A model generated the notes under the pieces. That model made no database searches. It saw only the letters and a program-made list of their open reading frames with translations, and was not told the DNA's origin. This document shows, one piece after another, positions 45,728 to 57,301 of a stretch of DNA of 64,000 nucleotides. Each line of letters opens with the position of its first letter. Positions within the stretch are counted from its first letter, which is position 1. Where the stretch lies: positions 310,001 to 374,000 of the forward strand of contig NZ_LDCP01000001.1 of assembly GCF_001021555.1 (NCBI RefSeq), in the 5' to 3' direction. This DNA comes from Aurantiacibacter marinus. Lineage in GTDB: Bacteria > Pseudomonadota > Alphaproteobacteria > Sphingomonadales > Sphingomonadaceae. Made by a program: the position numbers and the translations under genes.

Positions 45728-45764
45728 GGCGCGCGCTATTGTCTCAAGCCTCGCCAAAGTCAAG
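45728..45764 (-). promoter_or_regulatory. Probable tRNA-Thr promoter
   Basis: Minus strand CTTGACT, about 16-17 bp spacer, CAATAG/AATAGC, then GCGCGCC discriminator. Same layout as the tRNA-Gly promoter at 29725-29761. Confidence 0.5.
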
Positions 45765-45818
45765 CCAAGCTTGCGCAATCACCTTGAGCCAGCGCGCCGC
45801 ATCCGGCAAGAGGCCTGC

Positions 45819-45959
45819 ATGAACAAAGACACATCCCGCGAAGAACGGCTCGCTGCCAAGCTGCGCGAGAACCTGCGAAAGCGCAAAGCGCAAAGTCGCG
45901 GAGCAGCACAACAGGACGATCAGCCATCGGACCTTTCCAAGACCCCGAAGGACAGCTAA
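45819..45959 (+). CDS. Small basic protein upstream of gpmA
   Basis: 46 aa, ATG at 45819 with AAGAGG seven bases upstream. The sequence is all charged/helical (TSREERLAAKLRENLRKRKAQ), without membrane segment or Cys. It is 39 bp before gpmA on the same strand and likely the first cistron of the gpmA-purEK-... transcript. I recall short proteins of this kind at the same place in related genomes, but I know no function. RNA or protein binding is a guess from its charge. Confidence 0.65.
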   Translation: MNKDTSREERLAAKLRENLRKRKAQSRGAAQQDDQPSDLSKTPKDS

Positions 45960-45998
45960 TCCGCGCGCAATTCCGCGCCAATTGGAGTATTATTGCCA

Positions 45999-46685
45999 AT
46001 GCCGACCCTGATCCTTGTTCGCCACGGCCAGAGCGAATGGAACCTCTCCGACCGATTTACCGGCTGGTGGGATGTCGATGTGACCGAAAAAGGCGTGCAG
46101 GAAGCGCGCGACGCCGGGCGGCTGCTGAAAGAAAAGGGCATTTTGCCGACGCTCGCCTTCACCAGCGTTCAGAAACGCGCGATAAAAACGCTGCATCTGG
46201 CGCTTGAAGAATGCGACCGGCTGTGGATCCCGGAGATCAAGGACTGGCACCTGAATGAACGCCATTACGGCGGACTGACCGGCCTCAACAAGCAGGAAAC
46301 ACGCGACAAGCACGGTGACGAGCAGGTCCATATCTGGCGCCGCAGTTTCGACGTGCCGCCCCCGCCGATGGACATAGGCGACGAATACGATCCCGGCAAA
46401 GATCCGCGCTACGAAGGCATCGATGTTCCGCAAACCGAAAGCCTGAAGCTGACGATCGAACGCGTGCTGCCCTATTGGGAAAGCACGATACTGCCTGAGC
46501 TTGCCAGGGGCGAGACGGTGATCATTTCAGCGCATGGCAATTCCCTGCGCGCACTGGTCAAGCATCTGTCGAATATTTCCGATGATGAGATAACCGGCCT
46601 GGAAATCCCGACCGGACAGCCGATCATTTACGAATTCGACGACACAATGCAGCCGGGCGAACGTTACTATTTGAAGGACAGCTGA
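45999..46685 (+). CDS. gpmA: 2,3-bisphosphoglycerate-dependent phosphoglycerate mutase
   Basis: 228 aa, glycolytic dPGM. The phospho-His motif [10 protein letters not shown] (His9), [17 protein letters not shown], and [16 protein letters not shown] (second His) are clear. The ATG at 45999 gives [10 protein letters not shown]; a TTG at 45993 sits at better distance from the GGAG at 45984 and could add two residues. It is four bases from purE, so co-transcription is likely. Confidence 0.96.
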   Translation: MPTLILVRHGQSEWNLSDRFTGWWDVDVTEKGVQEARDAGRLLKEKGILPTLAFTSVQKRAIKTLHLALEECDRLWIPEIKDWHLNERHYGGLTGLNKQETRDKHGDEQVHIWRRSFDVPPPPMDIGDEYDPGKDPRYEGIDVPQTESLKLTIERVLPYWESTILPELARGETVIISAHGNSLRALVKHLSNISDDEITGLEIPTGQPIIYEFDDTMQPGERYYLKDS

Positions 46686-46689
46686 GAGT

Positions 46690-47172
46690 ATGACTCCTCA
46701 AGTCGCTATCGTCATGGGAAGCCAGTCCGACTGGCCGACCATGCAATGCGCCGCGAAGGTGCTGGATGATCTTGGCGTCGCGCATGAAGCCCGTATCGTA
46801 TCTGCCCACCGCACGCCGGACAGGCTGCATGATTTCGGCAAGACCGCTGCGGATGAAGGCTTCAAGGTTATCATCGCAGGTGCAGGCGGCGCGGCCCATC
46901 TGCCCGGAATGATCGCGGCGCTGACACATTTACCAGTGCTGGGTGTGCCAGTGAAGTCGAAGGCATTGAACGGCCTCGATAGCCTGCTTTCGATCGTGCA
47001 AATGCCCGCAGGCATTCCCACCGGCACGCTTGCCATTGGCGAGGCTGGCGCGACCAATGCCGGCCTGCTGGCCGCATCTATTCTGGCGCTGGGCGATGAT
47101 GCGCTGTCGATGCGCTTGCAGGAATGGCGAACCGCGCAGACGGATAAAGTTGCGCAGCATCCGCTCGATTAA
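46690..47172 (+). CDS. purE: N5-carboxyaminoimidazole ribonucleotide mutase
   Basis: 160 aa class I PurE, converting N5-CAIR to CAIR in purine synthesis. Signatures: [28 protein letters not shown] and [17 protein letters not shown], with [20 protein letters not shown]. It lies 102 bp before purK; the gap includes a small imperfect hairpin (CGTCCCGAGCTTGCCCGAGGAC) but no gene. Confidence 0.97.
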   Translation: MTPQVAIVMGSQSDWPTMQCAAKVLDDLGVAHEARIVSAHRTPDRLHDFGKTAADEGFKVIIAGAGGAAHLPGMIAALTHLPVLGVPVKSKALNGLDSLLSIVQMPAGIPTGTLAIGEAGATNAGLLAASILALGDDALSMRLQEWRTAQTDKVAQHPLD

Positions 47173-47274
47173 CAATTACCGCTCGTCCCGAGCTTGCCCG
47201 AGGACTGTGTTTCCTTCTAGCGATGACAAAAGAATAACAGCCCTCTGACACGCCGGGGGCAGACGGAGACTAGA

Positions 47275-50012
<2,738 letters not shown>

Positions 50013-50016
<4 letters not shown>

Positions 50017-50948
50017 GGCTTTCGCACCGCGATACCGTGCCGGAAACCTTGCGCGGCGCGATCATTGCGCTCGGCAATTTTGACGGGTTTCACCTCGGCC
50101 ATCAGCGCGTGGTGGCAGAGGCGGTGGAATGGGCGCGGGCAGAGGGCCGCCCCGCCGTCGTCGCCACTTTCGATCCGCATCCGGTGCGCCATTTTGCCCC
50201 GCATGTGCCGCCCTTCCGACTGACGACGCTGGACCAGCGCGAAGAACTGTTCATGGCGGCAGGCGCAGATGCCATGCTCGTGTTCGAATTCGGTGACGAA
50301 TTGGCCGCGATGGAGGCGGAAAGCTTCGTGCGCGATTTGCTAGGCAACCATATCAGTGCGGCAGGCGTGGTGACGGGGGAAGACTTCACCTTTGGTAAAG
50401 GGCGCGGCGGCAATACGCAGGTGCTGCGTGATATCGGTGAAACTTGCGGGATCACAGCGCGTGCCATCGGGCCGGTTGGCGCGAGCGGGCAGACGATTTC
50501 CTCCAGCCGTATCCGTGATGCCTTGAAGGCAGGCGAATGCGATGTTGCAGCAATGCTTCTCACGCGCCCCTTCACTGTGCGCGGCACGGTGATCCACGGC
50601 GACAAGCGCGGGCGTGAACTCGGCTATCCAACCGCCAATATGGACATGGGCCATTATCTGCGCCCGCGTTTCGGCATTTACGCTGTGACGGGCCGGGTGC
50701 TGTCCACCGGGCAAGAGCTGAAAGGCGCGGCAAACATGGGCGTCCGCCCGCAATTCGATCCGCCCAAGGAATTGCTGGAGCCGTTCTTTTTCGACTTCGA
50801 CGGCGATCTGTATGGAGAGGTTTTGGACGTGGCCTTCCATCACTTTATCCGTCCCGAAGCAAAGTTCGATGATCTGGATGCGCTGATGGCGCAGATGGAA
50901 CGCGATTGCGAAGAGGCGCGAAGCCTTCTAGGTGCCGCCTCCTTATGA
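50013..50948 (+). CDS. ribF: Bifunctional riboflavin kinase/FAD synthetase
   Basis: 311 aa. The N-terminal nucleotidyltransferase has ALGNFDGFHLGHQRVV (HxGH), ATFDPHPVRHF, and TISSSRIRDALKAG; the C-terminal riboflavin kinase has GYPTANMDMGHYLRPRFGIYAV and AANMGVRPQFD. Makes FMN and FAD. The stop overlaps the ileS ATG (ATGA), a conserved ribF-ileS-lspA order. Confidence 0.97.
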
Positions 50949-53857
50949 GCGAAGAATCTAGCAAGCGCGATTACCGCGATACCGTCTTCCTGCCGAAGAC
51001 CGATTTCCCCATGAAGGCAGGCCTTCCTGCAAAGGAGCCGGGGATTCTGGCGCGCTGGGAAGATGAACGCCTGTACCAGAAGCTGCGTGAAAGCCGTGCT
51101 GGGCGCGAGAAATTCATCCTCCACGATGGCCCGCCTTACGCCAATGGCAATATCCATATCGGCCACGCGCTGAACAAGGTGCTGAAGGATGCGGTTGTCC
51201 GCACGCAGAGCCTGCTCGGCAAGGATGCACCCTATGTGCCCGGCTGGGATTGCCACGGCCTCCCCATCGAATGGAAGGTGGAGGAGAAATACCGCAAGAA
51301 GAAGCTTAACAAGGACGAGGTTCCGGCCCGCGAATTCCGCGCCGAATGCCGCGAATATGCAGCCGAGTGGGTCGATGTGCAGCGCGAACAGTTCAAACGG
51401 CTGGGCGTGGCTGGTGAATGGGACAAGCCCTATCTCACCATGGCCCCTGATGCCGAAGCGGGCATCGTCACCGAACTGCTGAAATTCGCCGAGACAGGCC
51501 AGCTGTATCGCGGCGCAAAGCCGGTGATGTGGTCGCCCGTTGAGAAAACCGCGCTGGCCGAGGCCGAGGTCGAATACGAGGACATCACCTCGACGCAGAT
51601 TGATGTGGCGTTCGAGATTGTTGAATGCCCGAACGTGCCCGAATTGGTCGGCGCACATGCGGTGATCTGGACAACGACGCCTTGGACGATCCCGGTGAAT
51701 CAGGCGCTCTCTTACGGGCCTGAGATCGATTATGTCATCGCTGAGGAATTGGACGACAGTGCCGAGCGGACCGGTCGCAAATTTTTGGTCGCCACCGATC
51801 TCTACGAGAGTTTCCGACAAAGAATGCAAATCGATGGCAAGCGTGAGCGATCCTTTGCCACGCTTGAATTCGTGTTCGGCGGCGCCCTCGAAGGAACCCT
51901 CTGCCGCCACCCAATGCACCATCTCGGCGGTTTCTATGCCGAGCCGCGCCCCATGCTGCCCGGCGACTTCGTCACCACCGATAGCGGCACCGGCCTTGTC
52001 CATATGGCGCCCGATCACGGCGAGGACGATTTCGATCTGTGCAAGGCGCACGGGCTGAACCCCAAATTCGTGGTCGATGCCGATGGGCGTTACCGCGAGG
52101 ATTGGGAATGGCTGCCGCGCACCGATGAACGCTCCGGCTCGGTCATCAATCCCAAATTCAACGCGCCTGACGGACCGATCTGCTCGGACCTGCGCGAAGC
52201 GGGCGCGCTGCTGTCAGCCTCTGCCGATTACGAGCATTCCTACCCGCATTCGTGGCGGTCCAAGGCCAAGGTCATCTATCGCTGCACGCCGCAATGGTTC
52301 GTGCCGATGGACAAGCCCAAGGAACATATCTTCCCCAAGACTCGTGAAGAAAAGCGCTGGGAAGACGAGGGCGGTCCGCACAATGATGCCGGGCCGATTT
52401 CCGATCACCCCACTTTGCGCGAAACCGCAATGGCGGAAATCGAAAAGACGCGGTTCGTTCCTGCCAAGGGTAAGAACCGCATTGGTTCAATGGTTCAGGG
52501 CAAGCCCGACTGGGTGCTCTCCCGCCAGCGTGCATGGGGCGTGCCGATCACGCTTTTTGTTGACCGCAAGACCGGCGAATATCTCGTCGACGCGGCCGTA
52601 AACGCGCGCATTATTGAAGCCGTGCACGCCGAAGGCGTTGACGGGTGGTGTGAGGAAAATGCCGCCGCAATCCTCGGCCCGGACTACAATCCCGACGATT
52701 ACGAGATGATCGCCGACATCCTCGATGTGTGGTTTGATTCGGGCTGCACCCATGCCTTCGTGCTGGAATCTGACAATTGGCCGGACCTGCAATCGCCGGC
52801 CGATCTTTACCTCGAAGGCAGCGACCAGCACCGTGGCTGGTTCCAGTCCAGCCTAGTGGAAAGCTGCGCCACCCGCGGCAAGGCTCCGTACAAGGCGGTA
52901 CTAACCCACGGCTTCACCATGGCCGCCGATGGCCGCAAAATGTCCAAGAGCCTTGGCAACACCATCGATCCGCTGAAGGTGATGGAAGAATACGGCGCAG
53001 ATATCATCCGGCTGTGGGCGCTGAGCGTCGATTACACAGAAGACCACCGCATCGGTCCGGAAATCCTGAAGGGCGTGGCGGACCAGTACCGCAAGCTGCG
53101 CAACACCTTCCGCTACATGCTCGGCGCGCTGGAAGGCTTCGACGAAGCTGAGCGCGTTGACGTGTCCGACATGCCGGAACTTGAGCGGTATATGCTCAGC
53201 CTGCTGGGCGCGCTGGACGCGAAAATGCGCCGCGCGGTGGATGATTTCGATTTCAACACCTACACCCGCGCGCTGGTGGACTTCATGAATGAAGACCTCT
53301 CGGCCTTCTTCTTCGATATCCGCAAGGACCGGCTCTATTGCGATGCGCCTGATGGGCTGGAGCGCCGCGCCTATCGCACTGTACTGGACACGCTGTTCCA
53401 CGCGCTGATCCGATACGCCGCGCCGGTGCTGGTGTTCACGGCAGAAGAAATCTGGGGCACGCGCTATCCGGAGGGTGGCAGCGTGCATTTGCTGGCATTG
53501 CAGGACGTGCCCGATGCAGAGGCAGATGCGGCGCGCTGGGATAGCCTGCGTGCCTTGCGTGAACGCGTCACCGAAGCGATTGAGCCGCTGCGCCGCGAAA
53601 AGACAATCCGCTCCGGCCTCGAAGCCGAAGTCACCGTTCCTGCCTCTGCCGTTCCCGAAGGCTTCTCTGCCGCCGATCTGGCAGAGCTGTTTATTACCGG
53701 AACCGTAACGCTAGGCGACGGCGCCAGTATCACCGTTGCCAAGACCACAGACGCCAAATGCGGCCGCTGCTGGCGTTTGCTGCCAGAAGTCACCGAAGAC
53801 GGCGATCTGTGCGGCCGCTGTGAAACCGTGGTCGCTGAAATGGACGGTGCAGCATGA
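50945..53857 (+). CDS. ileS: Isoleucine--tRNA ligase
   Basis: 970 aa class I synthetase. HIGH motif NGNIHIGHALNK (His71-His74), KMSKS (residues 665-669, GRKMSKSLGNT), an intact editing domain (VIWTTTPWTIPVNQALSY, then DFVTTDSGTGLVHMAPDHGEDD), and a C-terminal zinc ribbon (CGRCWRLLPEVTEDGDLCGRC). The ATG at 50945 starts MSEESSKRDYRDTVFLPKTD. Both flanks overlap neighbours by 4 bp. The presence of the zinc C-terminus fits the bacterial, mupirocin-susceptible type. Confidence 0.97.
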   Translation: MSEESSKRDYRDTVFLPKTDFPMKAGLPAKEPGILARWEDERLYQKLRESRAGREKFILHDGPPYANGNIHIGHALNKVLKDAVVRTQSLLGKDAPYVPGWDCHGLPIEWKVEEKYRKKKLNKDEVPAREFRAECREYAAEWVDVQREQFKRLGVAGEWDKPYLTMAPDAEAGIVTELLKFAETGQLYRGAKPVMWSPVEKTALAEAEVEYEDITSTQIDVAFEIVECPNVPELVGAHAVIWTTTPWTIPVNQALSYGPEIDYVIAEELDDSAERTGRKFLVATDLYESFRQRMQIDGKRERSFATLEFVFGGALEGTLCRHPMHHLGGFYAEPRPMLPGDFVTTDSGTGLVHMAPDHGEDDFDLCKAHGLNPKFVVDADGRYREDWEWLPRTDERSGSVINPKFNAPDGPICSDLREAGALLSASADYEHSYPHSWRSKAKVIYRCTPQWFVPMDKPKEHIFPKTREEKRWEDEGGPHNDAGPISDHPTLRETAMAEIEKTRFVPAKGKNRIGSMVQGKPDWVLSRQRAWGVPITLFVDRKTGEYLVDAAVNARIIEAVHAEGVDGWCEENAAAILGPDYNPDDYEMIADILDVWFDSGCTHAFVLESDNWPDLQSPADLYLEGSDQHRGWFQSSLVESCATRGKAPYKAVLTHGFTMAADGRKMSKSLGNTIDPLKVMEEYGADIIRLWALSVDYTEDHRIGPEILKGVADQYRKLRNTFRYMLGALEGFDEAERVDVSDMPELERYMLSLLGALDAKMRRAVDDFDFNTYTRALVDFMNEDLSAFFFDIRKDRLYCDAPDGLERRAYRTVLDTLFHALIRYAAPVLVFTAEEIWGTRYPEGGSVHLLALQDVPDAEADAARWDSLRALRERVTEAIEPLRREKTIRSGLEAEVTVPASAVPEGFSAADLAELFITGTVTLGDGASITVAKTTDAKCGRCWRLLPEVTEDGDLCGRCETVVAEMDGAA

Positions 53858-54384
53858 CCAGCCTCAACAAATTCCGTGCCATCGGCCTCGCCATCGCAGC
53901 GGTAATTTTCATCGCTGACCAGTGGCTGAAGCATTTCGTTGTCGAGACGCTTGGCTTGGATCAGATTGGCGAAAACTATCCGCTGCTGCCGTTCTTCGAT
54001 TTCACCCGCACCAACAATTACGGCGTGTCACTTGGCATGTTTGAAGCCACCAGCATGGAAATGCGCTGGATCCTCGTCGGCGTGACCGCAGTGATCGCCT
54101 GCGTTGTGGCGGTGTGGATGATGCGCGAAAAGGCGTTTGGCGATATCGCCGCGCTGGCGCTGGTGCTGGGCGGGGCGATAGGGAATATCCGTGACCGCTA
54201 TCTTTATGGCTATGTCATCGACTATGCCGATCTGCACATCGGGGATTTCCGCCCGTTCCTGATTTTCAATGTTGCCGATGCCGCAATTACAATCGGTGTG
54301 GTAATAATCCTTGCCCGCGCGCTGTTCATCCGCGAGAAACCGGAAGACGCGCAGGACGCCGCAATGACTGACAAGAGTTCTTAG
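53854..54384 (+). CDS. lspA: Lipoprotein signal peptidase (signal peptidase II)
   Basis: 176 aa with four membrane helices. The two catalytic Asp regions appear as VIDYADLHIGDFRP and FNVADAAITIGV, and the conserved RTNNYGVSLGMF segment. Cleaves lipid-modified prolipoproteins, such as the lipoproteins at 17003, 29783, 54388 and 56536. It overlaps ileS by 4 bp and is three bases from the BamF-like lipoprotein gene. Confidence 0.96.
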   Translation: MTSLNKFRAIGLAIAAVIFIADQWLKHFVVETLGLDQIGENYPLLPFFDFTRTNNYGVSLGMFEATSMEMRWILVGVTAVIACVVAVWMMREKAFGDIAALALVLGGAIGNIRDRYLYGYVIDYADLHIGDFRPFLIFNVADAAITIGVVIILARALFIREKPEDAQDAAMTDKSS

Positions 54385-54387
54385 ATC

Positions 54388-54798
54388 ATGACCAAATTCA
54401 CCCGCATCCTCATCTTAGCCGCATCGGCCAGCGCACTTGGCGCTTGCGGCGGCATTGATCTCGGCAATCGTGAACGGCCAGATGAATTTGCTGTGCAGCG
54501 TCAGGCGCCTTTGGTGATTCCGCCCGATTTCGATCTCGTCCCGCCGGCGCCAGGCGCACCCCGCCCGACCGAAGGCACAGCTTCCGAACAGGCGCTCGAG
54601 GCGCTGTTTGGCGGCCCAGCACAGCGCAGTGCAGTTGAAAACAGCGCGATTCGTCTGGCTGGCGAAGCTGCCCCCGGCATCCGCTCCAGCGTCGGCGATG
54701 TGGAAACATACACGGTCGACAAGGGCGCAGAAGTCCGCACGATCATCGCCGCTCCCGAAGGCGACGGGCAGTCGGCGCGCAGCGTAATACCTTCTTGA
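54388..54798 (+). CDS. BamF-like/DUF3035 lipoprotein
   Basis: 136 aa. It has a lipoprotein signal with lipobox LGAC (near residues 17-20), then RERPDEFAVQRQAPLVIPPDFDL (residues ~27-50), the motif shared by BamC and the alphaproteobacterial BamF, and a Pro/Ala-rich tail; the motif binds near BamD in BAM complexes. Assignment to DUF3035/BamF is from that motif as I know it. The stop is three bases before a hairpin-bounded repeat element. It closes the ileS-lspA run. Confidence 0.8.
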   Translation: MTKFTRILILAASASALGACGGIDLGNRERPDEFAVQRQAPLVIPPDFDLVPPAPGAPRPTEGTASEQALEALFGGPAQRSAVENSAIRLAGEAAPGIRSSVGDVETYTVDKGAEVRTIIAAPEGDGQSARSVIPS

Positions 54799-54801
54799 TT
54801 T

Positions 54802-55040
54802 GCGAAGCCGCATCCGCGGCTTCGTCCTCGCTAGACGGCCAGCAAGCTGCCCCGCTGCGGGCGGGCGGTTGCCCTATGTCGGTCGCTGGTCGCGACCGAG
54901 ATCCGCGCTTCCATTATTAAGTTGAGCTGGCCTAGTTGCCGACCAGGCAACGACAAAGCGTGACCACGCGCCCGCAGGTGCCCCGCAGCGTAGCGGCGGG
55001 ATTAGCACCGAGGATGGCTCGCCCGGATGGGCGGGCCGAG
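54802..55040. repeat. Copy of the hairpin-bounded repeat element after the BamF-like gene
   Basis: About 239 bp. Left end GCGAAGCCGC-ATCC-GCGGCTTCGTCCTC forms the same hairpin as in the copy at 45376. Right end is GCTCGCCC-GGAT-GGGCGGGC (one T-G pair), same loop. Internal GGTCGC-TGGTC-GCGACC and GTTGCC-GACCA-GGCAAC are paired where the first copy has AGCGAC and GGCAGC, so the pairing is kept although bases change. TGTCGGTCGCT is conserved. It starts 3 nt after the stop codon. The rest to 55087 shows nothing. Confidence 0.78.
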
Positions 55041-55087
55041 GAAAGTAACTTGGTCAACGCAAGCACCACCCCCCGTTTACCCGCTAG

Positions 55088-56386
55088 CTACCCTGCCACT
55101 TCACTCACCAGCAATTTATCGATCTTGCGGCCATCCATGTCGACAACCTCGAAGCGCCAGCCCTGATCGGTGAAATGCTCGCCCTCTGTCGGCAAATGCT
55201 TCAGCACGAACAGCGCGTAGCCCGCGGCGGTGGCAAATTCGCGCCCTTCAGGCAATTCCAGCCCCAGCCGCTCTTCCAGCGCATCGGCAGACATTGCACC
55301 TGATACGAGCAGGGAGCCGTCCTCACGCTCGGTAATCATCGGCGTATCGCCTTCGTCCTGGTGGCTGGCGAAATCGCCGGCAATGGCGGACAGCAGATCA
55401 GCCGTAGTCACGATGCCGTCGAGATGGCCATATTCATCATGCACCATCGCCATGCCGGTGCCCGACTGCTGGAGCGTGCGCAGCGCGTCCATCGCGTCGA
55501 GCTGATCAGGAACAACTTCGGTTTTCCGCAGCAGATCGGCAAGCACCACAGTTTCCCCGGTGATCAGCAGCGCCAGCAGTTCACGCACTTTGAGCACGCC
55601 AAGAACCTTATCGGCAGAACCGTCCGCAACAGGCAGCAACGAATGAGGCGAATCGGCGATAGCTTGGCGCATCTCCTCCTCGCTGGCGTTGATATCAAGC
55701 CAATCCAACTCTGTCCGCGGCGTCATCAATTCACGCACGGGGCGGTCTTGCAGCCGCATGATGCCGGACAGAATTGCACGCTCCTGCTCTGCAATCACGC
55801 CAGTATGGGTCGCATCGGCGAAGATCATTTGCAGCTCTTCGGCGGTCAGATGATGGTCGCCCTTGTGGCGGATGCCCAATGCGCGGAGGAGCAGATTGGA
55901 CGAGGTATCCAGCAGCCACACGAATGGCGCGGCAACTTTGGCGAGGATATCCATCGGGCGCGCCATCACAATCGCGATGGCTTCCGCATTGCGCAGGGCC
56001 AGCTGTTTGGGCACCAGTTCACCAATCACAAGGCTGAAATAGGTTGTCAGCGCAATCATCAGGACAAAGCCGGTATCTTGCGCCGTTTCAGGGTCAAGCC
56101 CGAGCGCGGCAAGCCGCTCCCCCACTGGCTCACCCAGTGTGGCGCCCGAAACCGCGCCGGCGATAATTCCGATCAACGTGATGCCGATCTGCACGGTGGA
56201 CAGGAACTTGCCCGGCTCCAGCGCCAGCCGCATGGCGATCCTGGCACTGGCACTGCCTTTGTCGGCAGCCATTTTCAGCCGCGCAGTGCGCGCGGAGACG
56301 ATCGCCAGTTCGGACATGGCGAAAACGCCATTGATCACGATCAGACAAGCAAGGGCGGCTAAGAAATCCCAGGGAAATGGCGACAT
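55088..56386 (-). CDS. Hemolysin/CorC-type CNNM transport protein
   Basis: 432 aa. N-terminal DUF21/CNNM membrane domain with four helices (about residues 5-170: INGVFAMSELAIVSARTARL, GITLIGIIAGAVSG, VIGELVPKQLALRN), then a pair of CBS domains (DRPVRELMTPRTELDWLDI; ELLALLITGETVVLADLLRK) and the CorC/HlyC C-terminal domain (ITEREDGSLLVSGAMSADALEERLGL). This family is linked to Mg2+/Co2+ efflux or resistance; the substrate here is inferred. The 149 bp to the divergent OmpA gene hold both promoters. Confidence 0.93.
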   Translation of the reverse strand: MSPFPWDFLAALACLIVINGVFAMSELAIVSARTARLKMAADKGSASARIAMRLALEPGKFLSTVQIGITLIGIIAGAVSGATLGEPVGERLAALGLDPETAQDTGFVLMIALTTYFSLVIGELVPKQLALRNAEAIAIVMARPMDILAKVAAPFVWLLDTSSNLLLRALGIRHKGDHHLTAEELQMIFADATHTGVIAEQERAILSGIMRLQDRPVRELMTPRTELDWLDINASEEEMRQAIADSPHSLLPVADGSADKVLGVLKVRELLALLITGETVVLADLLRKTEVVPDQLDAMDALRTLQQSGTGMAMVHDEYGHLDGIVTTADLLSAIAGDFASHQDEGDTPMITEREDGSLLVSGAMSADALEERLGLELPEGREFATAAGYALFVLKHLPTEGEHFTDQGWRFEVVDMDGRKIDKLLVSEVAG

Positions 56387-56535
56387 CAGGATTTGGGCGC
56401 TAGCAGATAAGGTGGCCAGGGTGAAAGCGTCGATTTACGCGAGTTTACGGAACACCCTGCTAACCAGAGCGTTTCTCCTGTTATCAGACCAACCACTTGA
56501 TACAGTGGTCTGCCGCTATAAGGAGGGTCAAACCC

Positions 56536-57219
56536 ATGATTTCCAAGAAATTTCTTACATCATCTGTCGCAGCCATCGCGCTGATCGGGACAACTACTGC
56601 CTGCGTAACCGACCCGAATACTGGTAACCAGGTTATTTCGCGTACCGCCATTGGTGGCCTCGGCGGCGCGGGCCTCGGCTATCTGCTGGGCGGCCTTGTC
56701 GGCGGCAAGACAGCTCGCATTGTGGGTGCAGGCATCGGTGCGGCCGCTGGCGGCTATGTCGGTTACCGCATGGACGAACAGATCCGCGAACTGGAAGAAG
56801 TCACCGCCGGAACCGGCGTGGATGTTACCGAAACGCCAAATGGCGACGGCATCCTCGTGAACTTCCCGGATGTGACCTTTGCAGTCAATTCGACCAATAT
56901 TTCGCCGCAGATGCGCGATACGCTGGACGGCGTCGCGCAAAGCATGGTCGATTATCCCAACAGCCTGATCGACGTGATGGGCCATACGGATGCGACCGGC
57001 AGCGACCAGTACAATCTGGATCTCTCGCGCCGCCGTGCCGAATCGGTTTCCAACTACCTGGTATCGCGCGGCGTCGCGCGTGCCCGCATTGAAACCATCG
57101 GATATGGCGAACAGTATCCGGTCGCCGACAATTCGACAGAGTCTGGCCGTTCACAGAACCGCCGCGTGGAAATCCGCATCACGCCGATTACCGAACAGGA
57201 TGTCAACGCAGCCTACTAA
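56536..57219 (+). CDS. OmpA-family lipoprotein with glycine-zipper region (YiaD-like)
   Basis: 227 aa, ATG at 56536 after a perfect AGGAGG (56521-56526). It has a lipoprotein signal with TTAC lipobox, a glycine-zipper segment (GGLGGAGLGYLLGGLVGGKT, then GAGIGAAAGGYVGYRMDEQ), and a C-terminal OmpA peptidoglycan-binding domain (VTFAVNSTNISP, VMGHTDATGSDQYN, IGYGEQYPVADN, NRRVEIRITPI). It is probably an abundant outer-membrane lipoprotein binding the wall. A bidirectional terminator follows. Confidence 0.93.
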   Translation: MISKKFLTSSVAAIALIGTTTACVTDPNTGNQVISRTAIGGLGGAGLGYLLGGLVGGKTARIVGAGIGAAAGGYVGYRMDEQIRELEEVTAGTGVDVTETPNGDGILVNFPDVTFAVNSTNISPQMRDTLDGVAQSMVDYPNSLIDVMGHTDATGSDQYNLDLSRRRAESVSNYLVSRGVARARIETIGYGEQYPVADNSTESGRSQNRRVEIRITPITEQDVNAAY

Positions 57220-57270
57220 GGCCTGCTTGAAAAGGATGTAACCGCCCCGCCTGGGGGGGTACACAAAAAC

Positions 57271-57301
57271 AAAAAGGGCGCTCCTTGGGGGCGCCCTTTT
57301 T
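57271..57301. terminator. Bidirectional rho-independent terminator between the OmpA-like lipoprotein gene and cysQ
   Basis: 11-bp stem AAAAAGGGCGC/GCGCCCTTTTT with a 9-nt loop, A-run on one side and T-run on the other, between convergent genes. Its right end touches the cysQ stop (57300). Confidence 0.9.

Noticed and set aside
45993-46001. TTG start of gpmA two codons upstream
   Set aside because: Spacing to the GGAG is better, but the ATG gives the exact family N-terminus; the difference is two residues.
46685-47274. Riboswitch in front of purE or purK
   Set aside because: The gaps are 4 and 102 bp; the small hairpin in the latter is imperfect and has no purine-aptamer features.
50840-52051. 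403-codon minus-strand frame opposite ileS
   Set aside because: Antisense of isoleucyl-tRNA synthetase with no motif.
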